The translations under genes and the position numbers were made by a program. Of a DNA stretch of 64,000 bases, positions 9,021 through 18,532 are shown piece after piece. The DNA is taken from positions 142,413 through 206,412 of the forward strand of contig JAFGHO010000008.1 of NCBI GenBank assembly GCA_016930085.1. Direction: 5' to 3'. Source of the DNA: Spirochaetales bacterium. GTDB taxonomy: Bacteria > Spirochaetota > Spirochaetia > SZUA-6 > JAFGRV01. Numbering within the stretch: the stretch's first letter is position 1; each line of letters starts with the position of its first letter. Below the pieces are notes generated by a model. That model searched no databases and was not told the DNA's origin. It was given only the letters and a program-made list of their open reading frames with translations.

Positions 9021-10547
9021 ATGAAGAATAAATCCGTCATGGTTAACGTACAGATCGATCAGAAGAAATTCGACACACTCATCCATATTAACAATGAAAT
9101 CAATTCCCATTACCAGGACATCAAAACCCTTCTCGAAAAAATCATTGATACCGCCGCAGGCCTTTCTGAAGGAGAGGCCGCCTCCCTTATGCTGCTCAAT
9201 CCCGAAAACAATAAACTTTATTTTGAAGTCGCACTCGGTTCGAAAAGCGAGGAGCTGAAGAAATTTTCTCTCTCTCTCGGTGAAGGGATCGCCGGCTGGG
9301 TCGCCCTCCATAACACCTCTCTCATCGTCAATGATGCTGAAAGCGATTACCGGTTCAAGTCCGATATCAGCCGGGCGATCGGATTTCCGACGCACTCGAT
9401 TCTCGCGGCCCCGATGCGGGTAAAGGGGAAATGTATCGGCGTTATCGAAATCCTCAATAAAAAAGACAACAAAGGATTCGATGAAGAAGATCTTTCGTGG
9501 CTCGAAATATTCACGACACAGGCGGCGATCGCCCTCCAGAATGCCCATACCTATCAGCACATCAGGGAGGAAATGTATATCCTCAAGGACCAGATCCTCT
9601 CGGACAAGGGGTATCATACGTTTATCGGCAAAAGCAAGGCGATAACGGAAAAACTGAATATCGCATACAGGGCTGCGGAAACGGATTCGTCGATCCTTCT
9701 GCTTGGCGAAAGCGGTGTGGGGAAGGAACTTTTTGCCGAACAGATACACTTGCGAAGCAAACGGGCGGACAGGGCGTTTATCCGGATAAATTGCGCCGCT
9801 ATTCCCGAGAATCTGCTCGAAAGCGAACTCTTCGGACACGTGAAAGGGGCGTTTACCGGCGCCATCGGCACCAGGCGAGGCAAGTTCGAACTCGCCGATA
9901 AAGGAACCATTTTCCTCGACGAGATAGGGGACCTTCCGCTCAATCTTCAGATAAAGCTTCTCCGTGTCATCCAGCATAAAAGCTTTGAGAAAATCGGTAG
10001 TAATGAAACCATCAAGGTTGACGTGAGAATTATCGCGGCGACCAACAAGGACATCGAACGCGAGGTGCAGGAAAAGCGTTTTCGCGCTGACCTTTTCTAC
10101 CGGCTGAATGTTCTGCCCATCTATATCCCCCCATTGCGGGAGAGAAAAGAAGATATTCCGCTTCTTGCAGAACATTTTCTTTCCAGATTCAAGGCGGAAG
10201 TAAAAAAACCGATAAAGGGATTTTCTCCCGGGGCGATAGAGACGCTCCTTGTTTATTCATGGCCGGGGAATGTCAGGGAACTCGAAAACGCGATCGAACG
10301 CTCCGTGGTGATTTCGAGGTCCGAGTATATCACACCTGATACCTTTATTTTTACGGGTTTTTCATCGCATCAAGAGGATGAATATACTTCTCTGACGTTG
10401 AAGGAAGCAATCACGATGTTCAAAAAAAAGTTTATCGAGCAGGTACTCAAACTCAATGACTGGAAACAGACAAAAACAGCCAAAATACTTGGAATTCAAC
10501 GAACATATCTTTCGAAACTTATTAAAGAACTAAATATTATGAGATGA
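9021..10547 (+). CDS. GAF-AAA-Fis sigma-54-dependent transcriptional activator
   Basis: An enhancer-binding protein predicted to open promoters held by RNA polymerase-sigma-54. Domains of the 508-residue protein: a GAF sensor (about 15-175), the sigma-54-interaction AAA+ ATPase (about 205-430) and a Fis-type helix-turn-helix at the C terminus (TKTAKILGIQRTYLSKLIKE). The ATPase has Walker A GESGVGKE, the sigma-54-contacting loop GAFTGA, Walker B IFLDEIGDLPL and the R-finger region RFRADLFYRLNVLPI. There is no receiver domain, so control is likely by a small ligand or redox signal bound to the GAF domain rather than phosphorylation. Two candidate sigma-54 promoters lie in the window before dockerin genes (41231-41246 and 45625-45640), but nothing ties this regulator to them directly. 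Confidence 0.92.
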   Translation: MKNKSVMVNVQIDQKKFDTLIHINNEINSHYQDIKTLLEKIIDTAAGLSEGEAASLMLLNPENNKLYFEVALGSKSEELKKFSLSLGEGIAGWVALHNTSLIVNDAESDYRFKSDISRAIGFPTHSILAAPMRVKGKCIGVIEILNKKDNKGFDEEDLSWLEIFTTQAAIALQNAHTYQHIREEMYILKDQILSDKGYHTFIGKSKAITEKLNIAYRAAETDSSILLLGESGVGKELFAEQIHLRSKRADRAFIRINCAAIPENLLESELFGHVKGAFTGAIGTRRGKFELADKGTIFLDEIGDLPLNLQIKLLRVIQHKSFEKIGSNETIKVDVRIIAATNKDIEREVQEKRFRADLFYRLNVLPIYIPPLRERKEDIPLLAEHFLSRFKAEVKKPIKGFSPGAIETLLVYSWPGNVRELENAIERSVVISRSEYITPDTFIFTGFSSHQEDEYTSLTLKEAITMFKKKFIEQVLKLNDWKQTKTAKILGIQRTYLSKLIKELNIMR

Positions 10548-10560
10548 GAGGGTTTAACAA

Positions 10561-11250
10561 ATGAAAGAGAAAATATCTTTCAAAGATCGGATTCTGGACA
10601 TTATCGATAATTTCTTTCGAAAACGGGGAATGCTGATCTGGATCATACTCGGAATCGTACTGGTTGTCATTATCGGTATTTTTATCTGGGTCGAAATAGA
10701 AAAATCGATCAGGGAGACATCGACCATAGAGATAGAAAAAGCCGAAAAACTGTTTTCCGATTGGCGTTATGAAAACGACGAAAATAAAAAGGAAAAGTTT
10801 GAAGAGAATTTTATGGAAAGCATTTCAGACATCATAAAAAAATATCCCGACCGGTACGCTGCACAACGTGGACTTTTTATCCGAGCGCAATTCTATTCGC
10901 AAAAAGAAGAATGGGACAAAGCGGCGCGCGATTATCTGGACTGCGCCGAATCGTTTCCAAAGGCTTATTATGCAGCCGATTGTTTGTATAACGCCGGTGT
11001 CTGTTATGAAAACAGGGGGGAACCGGAAGAGGCCTTGAAAATTTATGCCGATTGCGAAGAAAAGTATCCCGAATCGCATATCGTCGGGCGAGCCCTTTTT
11101 TCAATGGGTCGTATTTATGAGGTTTCGGGCAAGTATCGGGAAGCGGAGGACATATATACGAAGCTGGAAAACGATCATTCACTCAGCAACTGGTCAAGCC
11201 TGGCCCAAAACAGAAAAATTTATCTGAAAACAATCGATCGGAATGAATAA
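10561..11250 (+). CDS. Membrane-anchored TPR protein
   Basis: A 229-residue protein with one N-terminal transmembrane helix at about residues 22-43 (LIWIILGIVLVVIIGIFIWV) after a short basic cytoplasmic start. The C-terminal part carries TPR repeats, the clearest being DCLYNAGVCYENRGEPEEAL and GRALFSMGRIYEVSGKYREA. The plan (single membrane helix followed by TPRs outside the membrane) resembles YfgM/BamD-like ancillary proteins of envelope biogenesis, but the similarity is architectural only. It begins 13 nt after the sigma-54 activator and is probably cotranscribed with it. Confidence 0.72.
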   Translation: MKEKISFKDRILDIIDNFFRKRGMLIWIILGIVLVVIIGIFIWVEIEKSIRETSTIEIEKAEKLFSDWRYENDENKKEKFEENFMESISDIIKKYPDRYAAQRGLFIRAQFYSQKEEWDKAARDYLDCAESFPKAYYAADCLYNAGVCYENRGEPEEALKIYADCEEKYPESHIVGRALFSMGRIYEVSGKYREAEDIYTKLENDHSLSNWSSLAQNRKIYLKTIDRNE

Positions 11251-11361
11251 ACCGGATCGGGCCGGTCTAAAAATGTGTGGTAAAATGATGCTTTCGAATT
11301 ATAATTAGGTATATCGGGCATTTCCTGTCTGGTGATGCGAGAATGAGACGAGGAGGAGAGA

Positions 11362-13968
11362 ATGGGGAAGACGGATATCGCCAAAAAAATACTCCAGACC
11401 AAAAATTTTGGATTTATCATCGGGTTTATCATATTTATTCTTCTTCTCATTCTTACCTACAGACTCGTTGTGATCGATTTTTTCGAACGTTCGATTCTGG
11501 ATTTTCATTTCAACTTCCGAAAAGACATCCTCTCGGGAGATTACGGCGTTAAAAAAACCCGGGAAGGCCTGACTACCATCACCTATAACCCGAATGTTTC
11601 CGAAGATATCGTCCTTATCGGGATCGACACCAGAAGTCTCGACGAATTCGGGAAATGGCCTTTTCCGAGATCGGTTGAAGCAAATCTCATCAACACGTTG
11701 ACACGAATATCGGACCAATCGCAGCGTGAATTGTGCACATTTCTCGATATCAATTTTATTGAACGGGACATGGAATTACCGGTCAATGATATTCTCCTGA
11801 TAGACAGCATCAGGGAAAACGGTCGGATATTTCTCGAGGCTTTTTTCCATTCGACCGAACTCAAGCAACAGATCGCGGAAAACCATCTCGAACGCCTCAG
11901 ACAATTTATCGATCAATTCGGTGTCGTCGCCAAAAACAACATCAACGGGGACTGGAAAAATCTCATTCCCTATAGGGGAGTGGAATGTCCCCTCAAACCG
12001 TATATAGAGGTCGCCCACGCATACGGGAATGTTTCATACTATCCGGATCCCGACCGTATATTCAGACGCCAGCCGCTCGTCGCGCGCTTCTGCGAAGTCG
12101 TCAAGGAAATCAATCTGGATACCTTGACCCCCGACGAACCGATATCACCGGACGCATTCGAATATATCGGGTGGGTCGATCAGGAGGACATCGTCCACTA
12201 CATACCTTCCCCCCTGACACAGGAAATCGTCGATAATCTCAAGAAACAACTCGAGGACGCCGGGGCACCGAAAAAAGAAGAGGATACCGACGGTGACGGA
12301 AAGATCGATTACAGCTATTTCATCATTCGAAAATACAGGGATTTTATTATCCCTTCGATAACCCTCACCCTGGCCCTGAAATATTTCAACAAACGTCTCG
12401 ATGATATTGAAATCGATCTCGACAATTATATACGGATTCCTTTCCCCCAGCGGTACAATCCGATCACACAGGCGTGGGAACGCCTCGTCGAAACCGAAGC
12501 CGTCTACAAATATCCCGAAGTCCTTACCGAAAGCGAACTGGTCGATCTCCTGAGGCGCGCCGATCCCGCTCAGAAGAATATTCTCGGGGAGAGCTATGAA
12601 AAGAATTCCCTTTTCGAAAAATATATGCTGAAAAATACGCTTGATCAAACTCAGCTTTTCAATCTTCGAAAAACCCTTACCACACTCGGAAACGAAGAGA
12701 TGAAACTCGTTCGTGAAGCGACCTACAAAGACGAAATAAAAATCCCGATCGATAAACACGGAAGAATGCTAATTAATTTTATGGGTAAACCCTCGACAAG
12801 TGAAGGCGTGCAGACATTCAGGGTAAAACCGTTCCATCGGTATGTGAGGGATCCGGGACCCGATCCCGAAAACTGGAGAAGAACCAATTACTTCGAAAAC
12901 AAAATTCTTGTCATCGGCATGTTCGCAACCGGACTGGCGGATGAAAAACCCACACCATACGGCCTGATGTTCGGCCCGGAAGTGAACGCGAACTCCCTCA
13001 ACACGATCATCATGGATAATTTTCTCGTTCAATCGCCCGATTATCTCAATATCATCATTCTTTTCGTCATCATCATGCTCGTGAGCCTAATTACCTCGCG
13101 TCTTCCAACCCCGCTCGCCCTTGCATTCGTGTTCCTTCTCCTTCTCGTATTTTTTATTGCGGGCAACACCATCTTCGATCAGTTGAATTATATCATCACG
13201 ATTTCCGCCTCGTTGTTCGGCGGTGTTTTGACATTCGTGTCGATCGTCGTTTACCGGGTCATTACCGAAGAGCGGGACAAGAAAAAAATAAAAAATACAT
13301 TCGGTAAATACGTGAGTCCGACGGTCGTTGAAAGCCTTCTCATCGACCCGCCGGAACTCGGGGGTGTGGACAAGGACCTCACCGTCCTGTTTTCGGACAT
13401 AAGGGGATTTACCTCCATCTCCGAACGGATGACGCCCCAGGGACTGGTCAATCACCTGAACGAATACCTGACCGCCATGACCGATCTGATTCTCGAATAT
13501 CGAGGGACGCTCGATAAATACATAGGCGATGCGATTATGTGTTTCTGGGGAGCACCGCTCGCCGAACCGGAACACGCGCTCATCGCCTGTATGTGTGCAC
13601 TGAAACAAATGGAAATTCTGAACTCCCTGAACGCCCACTGGCCCGAAGAAAAAAACATCAATATCGGGATCGGACTCAATTCCGGTACCATGACCGTCGG
13701 GAACATGGGTTCTCCGATCAGGATGAACTATACCCTTATGGGCGATAACGTCAATCTCGGTTCCAGACTCGAGGCGATCAACAAGGAATACTCCACGAAT
13801 ATCGTCATCAGCGAATATACATACGGCCGGGTCAAAGACAAGGTCGTGGTGCGCGAACTCGACAATATCCGGGTGAAGGGAAAGAACAAGCCGGTCATTA
13901 TCTATGAACTCATCGATATGATCGATACCTACGAAATTCCCGCTGTAAAAAAGGTAAAATCGCCATGA
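11362..13968 (+). CDS. CHASE2-domain class III adenylate cyclase
   Basis: Predicted membrane-bound cyclase that makes cAMP in response to an extracytoplasmic signal. The 868-residue protein has an N-terminal membrane helix (~15-38), a large external CHASE2 sensor (~60-550, VLIGIDTRSLDEFGKWPFPR being typical), a cluster of membrane helices (~555-635) and a C-terminal cyclase domain. The catalytic domain shows metal-binding FSDIRGFTSISERM, DKYIGDAIMCFWGAPL and the substrate segment NYTLMGDNVNLGSRLEAIN. The Lys of DKYIGD and Asp of LMGDNVN suggest ATP rather than GTP as substrate. The sensor carries an insert with a calcium-loop-like DTDGDGKID (residues 308-316). AGGAGGAGAG precedes the ATG. It overlaps the downstream lipoprotein gene by 4 nt. 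Confidence 0.9.
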   Translation: MGKTDIAKKILQTKNFGFIIGFIIFILLLILTYRLVVIDFFERSILDFHFNFRKDILSGDYGVKKTREGLTTITYNPNVSEDIVLIGIDTRSLDEFGKWPFPRSVEANLINTLTRISDQSQRELCTFLDINFIERDMELPVNDILLIDSIRENGRIFLEAFFHSTELKQQIAENHLERLRQFIDQFGVVAKNNINGDWKNLIPYRGVECPLKPYIEVAHAYGNVSYYPDPDRIFRRQPLVARFCEVVKEINLDTLTPDEPISPDAFEYIGWVDQEDIVHYIPSPLTQEIVDNLKKQLEDAGAPKKEEDTDGDGKIDYSYFIIRKYRDFIIPSITLTLALKYFNKRLDDIEIDLDNYIRIPFPQRYNPITQAWERLVETEAVYKYPEVLTESELVDLLRRADPAQKNILGESYEKNSLFEKYMLKNTLDQTQLFNLRKTLTTLGNEEMKLVREATYKDEIKIPIDKHGRMLINFMGKPSTSEGVQTFRVKPFHRYVRDPGPDPENWRRTNYFENKILVIGMFATGLADEKPTPYGLMFGPEVNANSLNTIIMDNFLVQSPDYLNIIILFVIIMLVSLITSRLPTPLALAFVFLLLLVFFIAGNTIFDQLNYIITISASLFGGVLTFVSIVVYRVITEERDKKKIKNTFGKYVSPTVVESLLIDPPELGGVDKDLTVLFSDIRGFTSISERMTPQGLVNHLNEYLTAMTDLILEYRGTLDKYIGDAIMCFWGAPLAEPEHALIACMCALKQMEILNSLNAHWPEEKNINIGIGLNSGTMTVGNMGSPIRMNYTLMGDNVNLGSRLEAINKEYSTNIVISEYTYGRVKDKVVVRELDNIRVKGKNKPVIIYELIDMIDTYEIPAVKKVKSP

Positions 13969-14669
13969 AAGCGCCCCCCGTCCTGTTACTGTTTCCCCTG
14001 TTATGCAGTATCTCGTGCGGTATCGATGAATACCCGGTGCTCAATCCGCCGGTCGACGGATATTCATCGACAATCGATAAATACTTCGAGTTCAGGTCGA
14101 CCGAAGACAACGGCGGGGCGGAGGAAGGGGATTACTTCCGCGGTTTTGAAATCTATTACCGGTTTTACAATAACGAAGGCGACGTTGTCTCGTCGCTCGT
14201 CAATGCCGAAGACCTTTCCTCATACGGATTCTGGCGGCTGACGTATTATATCGATTCCGATGACTGCGATACAGTAACGGGCTATATTCTCCCCCTTATA
14301 AAGATTTCAGATGCAGAAAAGGGCAAGGGATCGCTATTTACAATAGATTTTTTGGGAATCTCAGACGGTGATGTGTTTCTGACAGCGGAGGAGTTTCCCG
14401 AAGGAAGCGGCGGTATTGTGATCGATGCATTGCCGCTTCGACGCGGCATCGAGGACAGTGAGAATGATGGATTCTATAAATCCTTTGAATATTTCGATAT
14501 CGGAGAAGGCGGGGACGCGGATGTGACGCATATCGAGGATGCAGACGTCTATATCGCCTTATATGCGTACAGTTTCGGTAGATACGGCATTACCAAATCT
14601 AAAAAACTGTACAGCGAACTCGAGTATCTGGGATATATCGAAATAACACTACCATTGGAAGCAGGATAG
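13965..14669 (+). CDS. Putative lipoprotein, function unknown
   Basis: A 234-residue protein. The N terminus PPVLLLFPLLCSISCGIDEY has a signal peptide ending in a relaxed, spirochaete-like lipobox (SISC), so it is probably lipid-anchored and periplasmic or surface-exposed. The mature part is acidic and rich in Asp, Glu, Gly and Tyr, predicted mostly beta. No catalytic motif is visible. Its ATG overlaps the stop of the CHASE2 cyclase (ATGA), so the two are translationally coupled. A role linked to the cyclase sensor domain is possible but is inference. The next small gene starts 4 nt downstream. Confidence 0.65.
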   Translation: MKAPPVLLLFPLLCSISCGIDEYPVLNPPVDGYSSTIDKYFEFRSTEDNGGAEEGDYFRGFEIYYRFYNNEGDVVSSLVNAEDLSSYGFWRLTYYIDSDDCDTVTGYILPLIKISDAEKGKGSLFTIDFLGISDGDVFLTAEEFPEGSGGIVIDALPLRRGIEDSENDGFYKSFEYFDIGEGGDADVTHIEDADVYIALYAYSFGRYGITKSKKLYSELEYLGYIEITLPLEAG

Positions 14670-14673
14670 GTGT

Positions 14674-14949
14674 ATGTGGTTTATACTAAAAGTCGGGTTG
14701 ACATACCTCGTTATCGGATTTGCTTCGGCACTTCTCGTTTATTATGTCATGAAAAAACAGGTGCCCGGCAACTTTGTCGGCGCCTTCATTATCGGTCTGA
14801 TCGGATCGTTTCTGGGGGGACTCATATACCGATTGATTCCCGATATATTCAATTTTCTTTCCGATTTCAATGATGTGAATGTGTATGCCGCCTTCGGTTT
14901 TTCTTTTCTCCTGATATGGCTGCTTTCGAAACTGAGCACGAAACTGTAA
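14674..14949 (+). CDS. Small hydrophobic membrane protein
   Basis: A 91-residue protein with three predicted membrane helices: LKVGLTYLVIGFASALLVYY, GAFIIGLIGSFLGGLIYRL and VYAAFGFSFLLIWLLSKLST. The glycine-rich middle helix (GLIGSFLGGLIY) resembles the GlsB/YeaQ/YmgE (transglycosylase-associated) small membrane protein family, but I cannot be sure. GGATAGGTGT precedes the ATG, 4 nt after the lipoprotein stop, so it closes the cyclase operon. Confidence 0.68.
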   Translation: MWFILKVGLTYLVIGFASALLVYYVMKKQVPGNFVGAFIIGLIGSFLGGLIYRLIPDIFNFLSDFNDVNVYAAFGFSFLLIWLLSKLSTKL

Positions 14950-14959
14950 GCGGCAGATA

Positions 14960-15178
14960 TCAGTATTTCTTTAGGAGTTCGAGCATTTTCCGGTCCAGCA
15001 AGTGATCGCGGTACCGCTCATAGTCGACGTCGGTTCTTACGCTGTCCGGAAGTACATTCGTTTCCACGCACCCTTTACTTCCGATAATATATATTCTGTC
15101 TACTCGCTTGTTATAGGGATTGATGTTTATCCCCAATAATAATGACCGCCTTTTCCCGTTACGCGCTCCTGCTTCTGA
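14960..15178 (-). pseudogene. Possible decayed gene fragment (72-codon open frame, no ATG)
   Basis: Inside the 390-nt stretch between the small membrane gene and the superoxide reductase, the reverse strand holds 72 open codons ending at TGA (14960-14962). The translation looks protein-like, with NPYNKRVDRIYIIGSKGCVE in the middle and ERYRDHLLDRKMLELLKKY at the end. It has no ATG; the only plausible internal start is a TTG at 15134-15136 with no ribosome site. Upstream of 15178 the sequence turns AT-rich and stop-rich. This fits the 3' remnant of a longer gene whose start has been lost. I do not recognise the family, and it could also be a chance frame. Confidence 0.3.
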
Positions 15179-15291
15179 TTATACAAATCAATAAACACCT
15201 ATATTGTTTTCTTACAAATAACCTTAAAATGTATATTTTTTAATACTGTAACGTATATTCATCTGGTCCTTTGCAGTAATGTATAGATATA

Positions 15292-15324
15292 AAAAAACCG
15301 CCCGATTTTAACAGGCGGTTTTTT
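15292..15324. terminator. Bidirectional rho-independent terminator
   Basis: A perfect 11-bp inverted repeat: left arm 15292-15302 (A6-CCGCC), an 11-nt loop, and right arm 15314-15324 (GGCGG-T6). The GC core flanked by A-run and T-run works on both strands. It sits 17 nt beyond the stop of the reverse-strand superoxide reductase and most likely ends that transcript. It could also end anything reading from the left. Confidence 0.85.
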
Positions 15325-15340
15325 GCACGAAAACATTTTC

Positions 15341-15748
15341 TCATGCGACGCTGATTTTCTTCGAACCCTGCCATAATCCGTGAATATTACAATAGCTTGC
15401 CGCATAAAGGGTTCCCGGTTTTTCGGTCATAAAGCTGAATACCGCATCGGGTGCACAGTAGACGGTACTCGTATCCGGCCCCTGTACCGATTCGCCGTGG
15501 GCTGTAAACTCCGCTTTCCCGATCTGAACAGGAAACTTTTCTCCTTCGGGATGAAAATAAAGCGCTATCCACGCGATATGGTGTTCGGTCTTGTTCGGGT
15601 GCGGAATTCCCTTACCCACCGAAACGGATACGGTCGTTTTTTCACCTTTTTTGAGTGCATCCGGTCCTTCTATGGCCGGCACATGTTTTTCCGATTTCCA
15701 GTCGGCGGTTTGATACAGATCACCAATGTTTCCGGATGATTGATTCAT
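15341..15748 (-). CDS. Superoxide reductase (neelaredoxin type)
   Basis: Reduces superoxide to hydrogen peroxide without making oxygen, a defence typical of anaerobes; cytoplasmic non-haem iron enzyme. The 135-residue protein is a class II form with only the catalytic iron site. The expected ligands are visible: His22 (EKHVP), His50 (GIPHPN), a His of TEHHIAWI (56 or 57), Cys120 and His123 (YCNIHGLW). The catalytic Lys21 of EKHVP is present. GGAGGTAATAT precedes the ATG. It is monocistronic and followed by a strong terminator. A second, different superoxide-reductase-like protein is encoded at 34886. Confidence 0.93.
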   Translation of the reverse strand: MNQSSGNIGDLYQTADWKSEKHVPAIEGPDALKKGEKTTVSVSVGKGIPHPNKTEHHIAWIALYFHPEGEKFPVQIGKAEFTAHGESVQGPDTSTVYCAPDAVFSFMTEKPGTLYAASYCNIHGLWQGSKKISVA

Positions 15749-15915
15749 ATATTACCTCCGTATAAAGTTTCGATAAATGCTACGTTATAAAGCGAACTTG
15801 TTCATGTACCCGAATCCTTTTAATATTATCCAAATTCCCGAATTCGGTTCATGATACGGCATGTTATCCCCCGTTCGCTATTGTATCGACGTAAAGCGCG
15901 GCCGATTGTCTATCA

Positions 15916-18504
15916 TCATTCATCATACTCCACATTGACGCACCGCGAGGAACTTTCGTCACTGTATATACGGGCACTCGATGCGTAGGCGATGATGTAA
16001 TAGCAATTTGTTCCTTCGGGCGCGCTCGTATGGGTATAAATCGATAAAATGGTTCTTCCCAATTTCCTGCCATTGCAGTAAACGTCATAGTCCGTCGCGC
16101 CATCAACATCGTACCAGCTGAGGCGTACCTCATGGAATATCTCGTATATGGTGACGGAAGCCATACTCGGCCTGCTCAGGTCAGCATAGCCTTCATCCTG
16201 ATCATAACTCAAATCGCTCGTGGAATCCGACGATTCCGAGTATGCCATGACCTTGTAGGTATAGAGGAGTCCCGGGGTACAGTCGTCATCGATAAACGAT
16301 GTCGTCCCGCTATCATCATATTCCCTGAAAGATGAACTCTCCGATTTCCTGTAGATGATGTAGCTGTCGGCGCCGTCCACCCTGTTCCAGGTTACTCTTA
16401 TGCTGTAAGTGGTGTCCCCGCGGGATGCGGTGATATGGCCGGGTTCCTCGAGTTTGCGGTATCCGGTATCGTCAGGACTGAAATCGCTTTCCGATCCCGA
16501 GCTGCTCGCATACGCCTTGACCTTATAGTAGTACAGGATGCCGGGACTGCATGAAGTGTCGGTATAACGTTCGGCCGTCAACCTGTCGGCGATTTTCGCA
16601 TATGACCCATTGCGGCTTGCGGAACGGTAGAGGATATATTGATCGGCACCGTACACATCGTCCCACTCGACACCGATATTGAAAAGGCTTGTTCCGTCCG
16701 CCGCCTCGACGGACGAAGGACATTCGAGTTTTCTGTGACCGGGATCATAACCGCTGTATTTCCCGTTCCCGGTTCCCGTGTTGTATCCCCTTGCACGGTA
16801 ATAATACTGCTTCCCCGGCTGGGCCTGGGTGTCCCTGTAGCTTGTCGATGTCGACCTGCCGATTTCGGAATACGAGCCGCCTGTTGATGTGCTTCGTTCG
16901 ACCTCGTACCTGTCCGCGTTGTCGATGCTTTTCCAGCTAATCTCGACATAATCTTCCGATGTCCCGTCCGATGCCCGGATATCATCCGGTGAAGCGAGAA
17001 GCAAAAAAACCCTTTCCGATCTGATAAAATCGCCGTAAGACCGCGATGAATCGGCATAGGCGCGAACACGGTAATAATAGGCTTGTCCGTTTTCAGCCGA
17101 CTCGTCGTTATAGCGCGTTCCGGTTGTCATGGTGACATCCGAAAAGCTGGAACCGTTCGTGGAACGTTCGATCTCGTACCTGTCCGCCCCATCGACGCCG
17201 TCGAAAGTAACGGTAATCCGGTCGTTATCATCATCTGCTTCGACGCTACATCTCGCCGGGGCATCGAGTACCCGATAGCCGGATACAGCGGGACTCAAAT
17301 CACTGTCGCCCGCGGCCGCATGGGCCATGATCTTGTAGTAATAGAGTTTTCCCGGCACTGCCTTTGCATCAGAATAGACCGTTTCACCGATCGTTCCGCT
17401 TATATCCGTATAGCTTCCTGCCGTCGATTCACTCCGGTATACCGAATATCCGTCTGCTTCGGGAATCGAGTCCCATCTGATGACGACAGCAGAGACCGAA
17501 CCGCCCAACGTATTGATGTCCGAAGGGATTTTCAATCCGGTGACAATGGAAGAGGTTTCCACAAAGGCCGAGTCTCCCGTATCGTTGAAAGCGCAGATCC
17601 TGTACGTATAGACGGTAAAGCTTTCGAGGCCTTCATCACGATAGGCAGTCGTATCCGGACCCAAAACGGTAATCACCTCAAAATCGGCGTTTCCCCCACT
17701 CCGGCGGAAAATCCTGAATCCTTCTTCGATATCTGATGAATCAGACCATGAAAGAACGATACTGCTGCTTGCAGAAAGGATCGCCGTAAAACTCTCCGGT
17801 GGTGAGGGAGGAACCGGTTGAGGCGTCAGGGTTGTTGCCGAGGCAGGTCCGGTATATGCCGAATCCCCCGCAGCGTTTCTGGCCTTGATACGGAAGAAAT
17901 ATGTTGTGCTATGTGAAAGCGAACCAATGACGGTCTGGCGCGTGTCCCTGGAGACCGTTTTTATTTCGGTAAAGATATCCTCTTCGGAGGAACGTGCTTC
18001 GATAACAAATCCGGCCTCATTATCGGCTGTATCGGTCCATTCGAGTCGTATCTCATGCGCGGATAATACAGCGGCAACGAGGTCATCCGGGGCTGACGGC
18101 GGTTCATGAGGGATCTCCTCCGTCATGACATTTATTTCAGGGGAAAACCCTGACGACCCCGCGTTATTGAAGGCCATGATCCGGTATGTGTAGCGTGTCC
18201 CGGGAAGAAGGTCTTCGTGTGTGTATTCCGTTGTATCGGCATCGAGTGTCGCCGCCGTCTTAAAGTCCGAGAAATTTGTTTTGTATTCGATAACAAAGCC
18301 GGTTTCATTATCGGCATTATCGATCCAGGAAAGTTCGATGGAATCGGTCGCGGACGATACAACGGAAAGCCCGCTCGGCGAAGCCGGCATCGGATTATCG
18401 TCGTCCTCCACATGCGAAGGACATCCTGATAAACAAAGGAGACCGGCGGCAAACCATACGAGACGGATTATTTCTCTATATCGTTTTTCAAGCCTGTTTT
18501 TCAT
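15916..18504 (-). CDS. Lipoprotein with nine fibronectin type III domains
   Basis: An 862-residue surface or periplasmic protein. The N terminus ends in a lipobox (CLSGC, Cys at about residue 28), followed by a short acidic linker and nine consecutive fibronectin-III repeats of about 90 residues. Repeats 1-3 are of one subtype (ELSWIDNADNETGFVIEYK; RLEWTDTADNEAGFVIEAR). Repeats 4-9 are a second, shorter subtype (VEISWKSIDNADRYEVERS; GVEWDDVYGADQYILYRS) with a PG-LYYYK-V-AY motif in most. No enzymatic domain is present, so a binding, spacer or adhesion role is likely. GGGAGAAAATT precedes the ATG. A perfect 21-bp inverted repeat lies just upstream (18533-18580). Confidence 0.88.
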   Translation of the reverse strand: MKNRLEKRYREIIRLVWFAAGLLCLSGCPSHVEDDDNPMPASPSGLSVVSSATDSIELSWIDNADNETGFVIEYKTNFSDFKTAATLDADTTEYTHEDLLPGTRYTYRIMAFNNAGSSGFSPEINVMTEEIPHEPPSAPDDLVAAVLSAHEIRLEWTDTADNEAGFVIEARSSEEDIFTEIKTVSRDTRQTVIGSLSHSTTYFFRIKARNAAGDSAYTGPASATTLTPQPVPPSPPESFTAILSASSSIVLSWSDSSDIEEGFRIFRRSGGNADFEVITVLGPDTTAYRDEGLESFTVYTYRICAFNDTGDSAFVETSSIVTGLKIPSDINTLGGSVSAVVIRWDSIPEADGYSVYRSESTAGSYTDISGTIGETVYSDAKAVPGKLYYYKIMAHAAAGDSDLSPAVSGYRVLDAPARCSVEADDDNDRITVTFDGVDGADRYEIERSTNGSSFSDVTMTTGTRYNDESAENGQAYYYRVRAYADSSRSYGDFIRSERVFLLLASPDDIRASDGTSEDYVEISWKSIDNADRYEVERSTSTGGSYSEIGRSTSTSYRDTQAQPGKQYYYRARGYNTGTGNGKYSGYDPGHRKLECPSSVEAADGTSLFNIGVEWDDVYGADQYILYRSASRNGSYAKIADRLTAERYTDTSCSPGILYYYKVKAYASSSGSESDFSPDDTGYRKLEEPGHITASRGDTTYSIRVTWNRVDGADSYIIYRKSESSSFREYDDSGTTSFIDDDCTPGLLYTYKVMAYSESSDSTSDLSYDQDEGYADLSRPSMASVTIYEIFHEVRLSWYDVDGATDYDVYCNGRKLGRTILSIYTHTSAPEGTNCYYIIAYASSARIYSDESSSRCVNVEYDE

Positions 18505-18532
18505 AATTTTCTCCCTGCGTTTTTTTCTTTGA

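Noticed and set aside
8925..10175. 416-codon reverse-strand frame across rpsA and the sigma-54 activator
   Set aside because: It is the shadow of well-conserved forward genes with clear domains; its translation shows no domain and a start without a ribosome site.
11251..11275. Possible terminator after the TPR membrane gene (ACCGG...CCGGT)
   Set aside because: The stem has only 5 bp and is followed by CTAAAAATG rather than a T-run.
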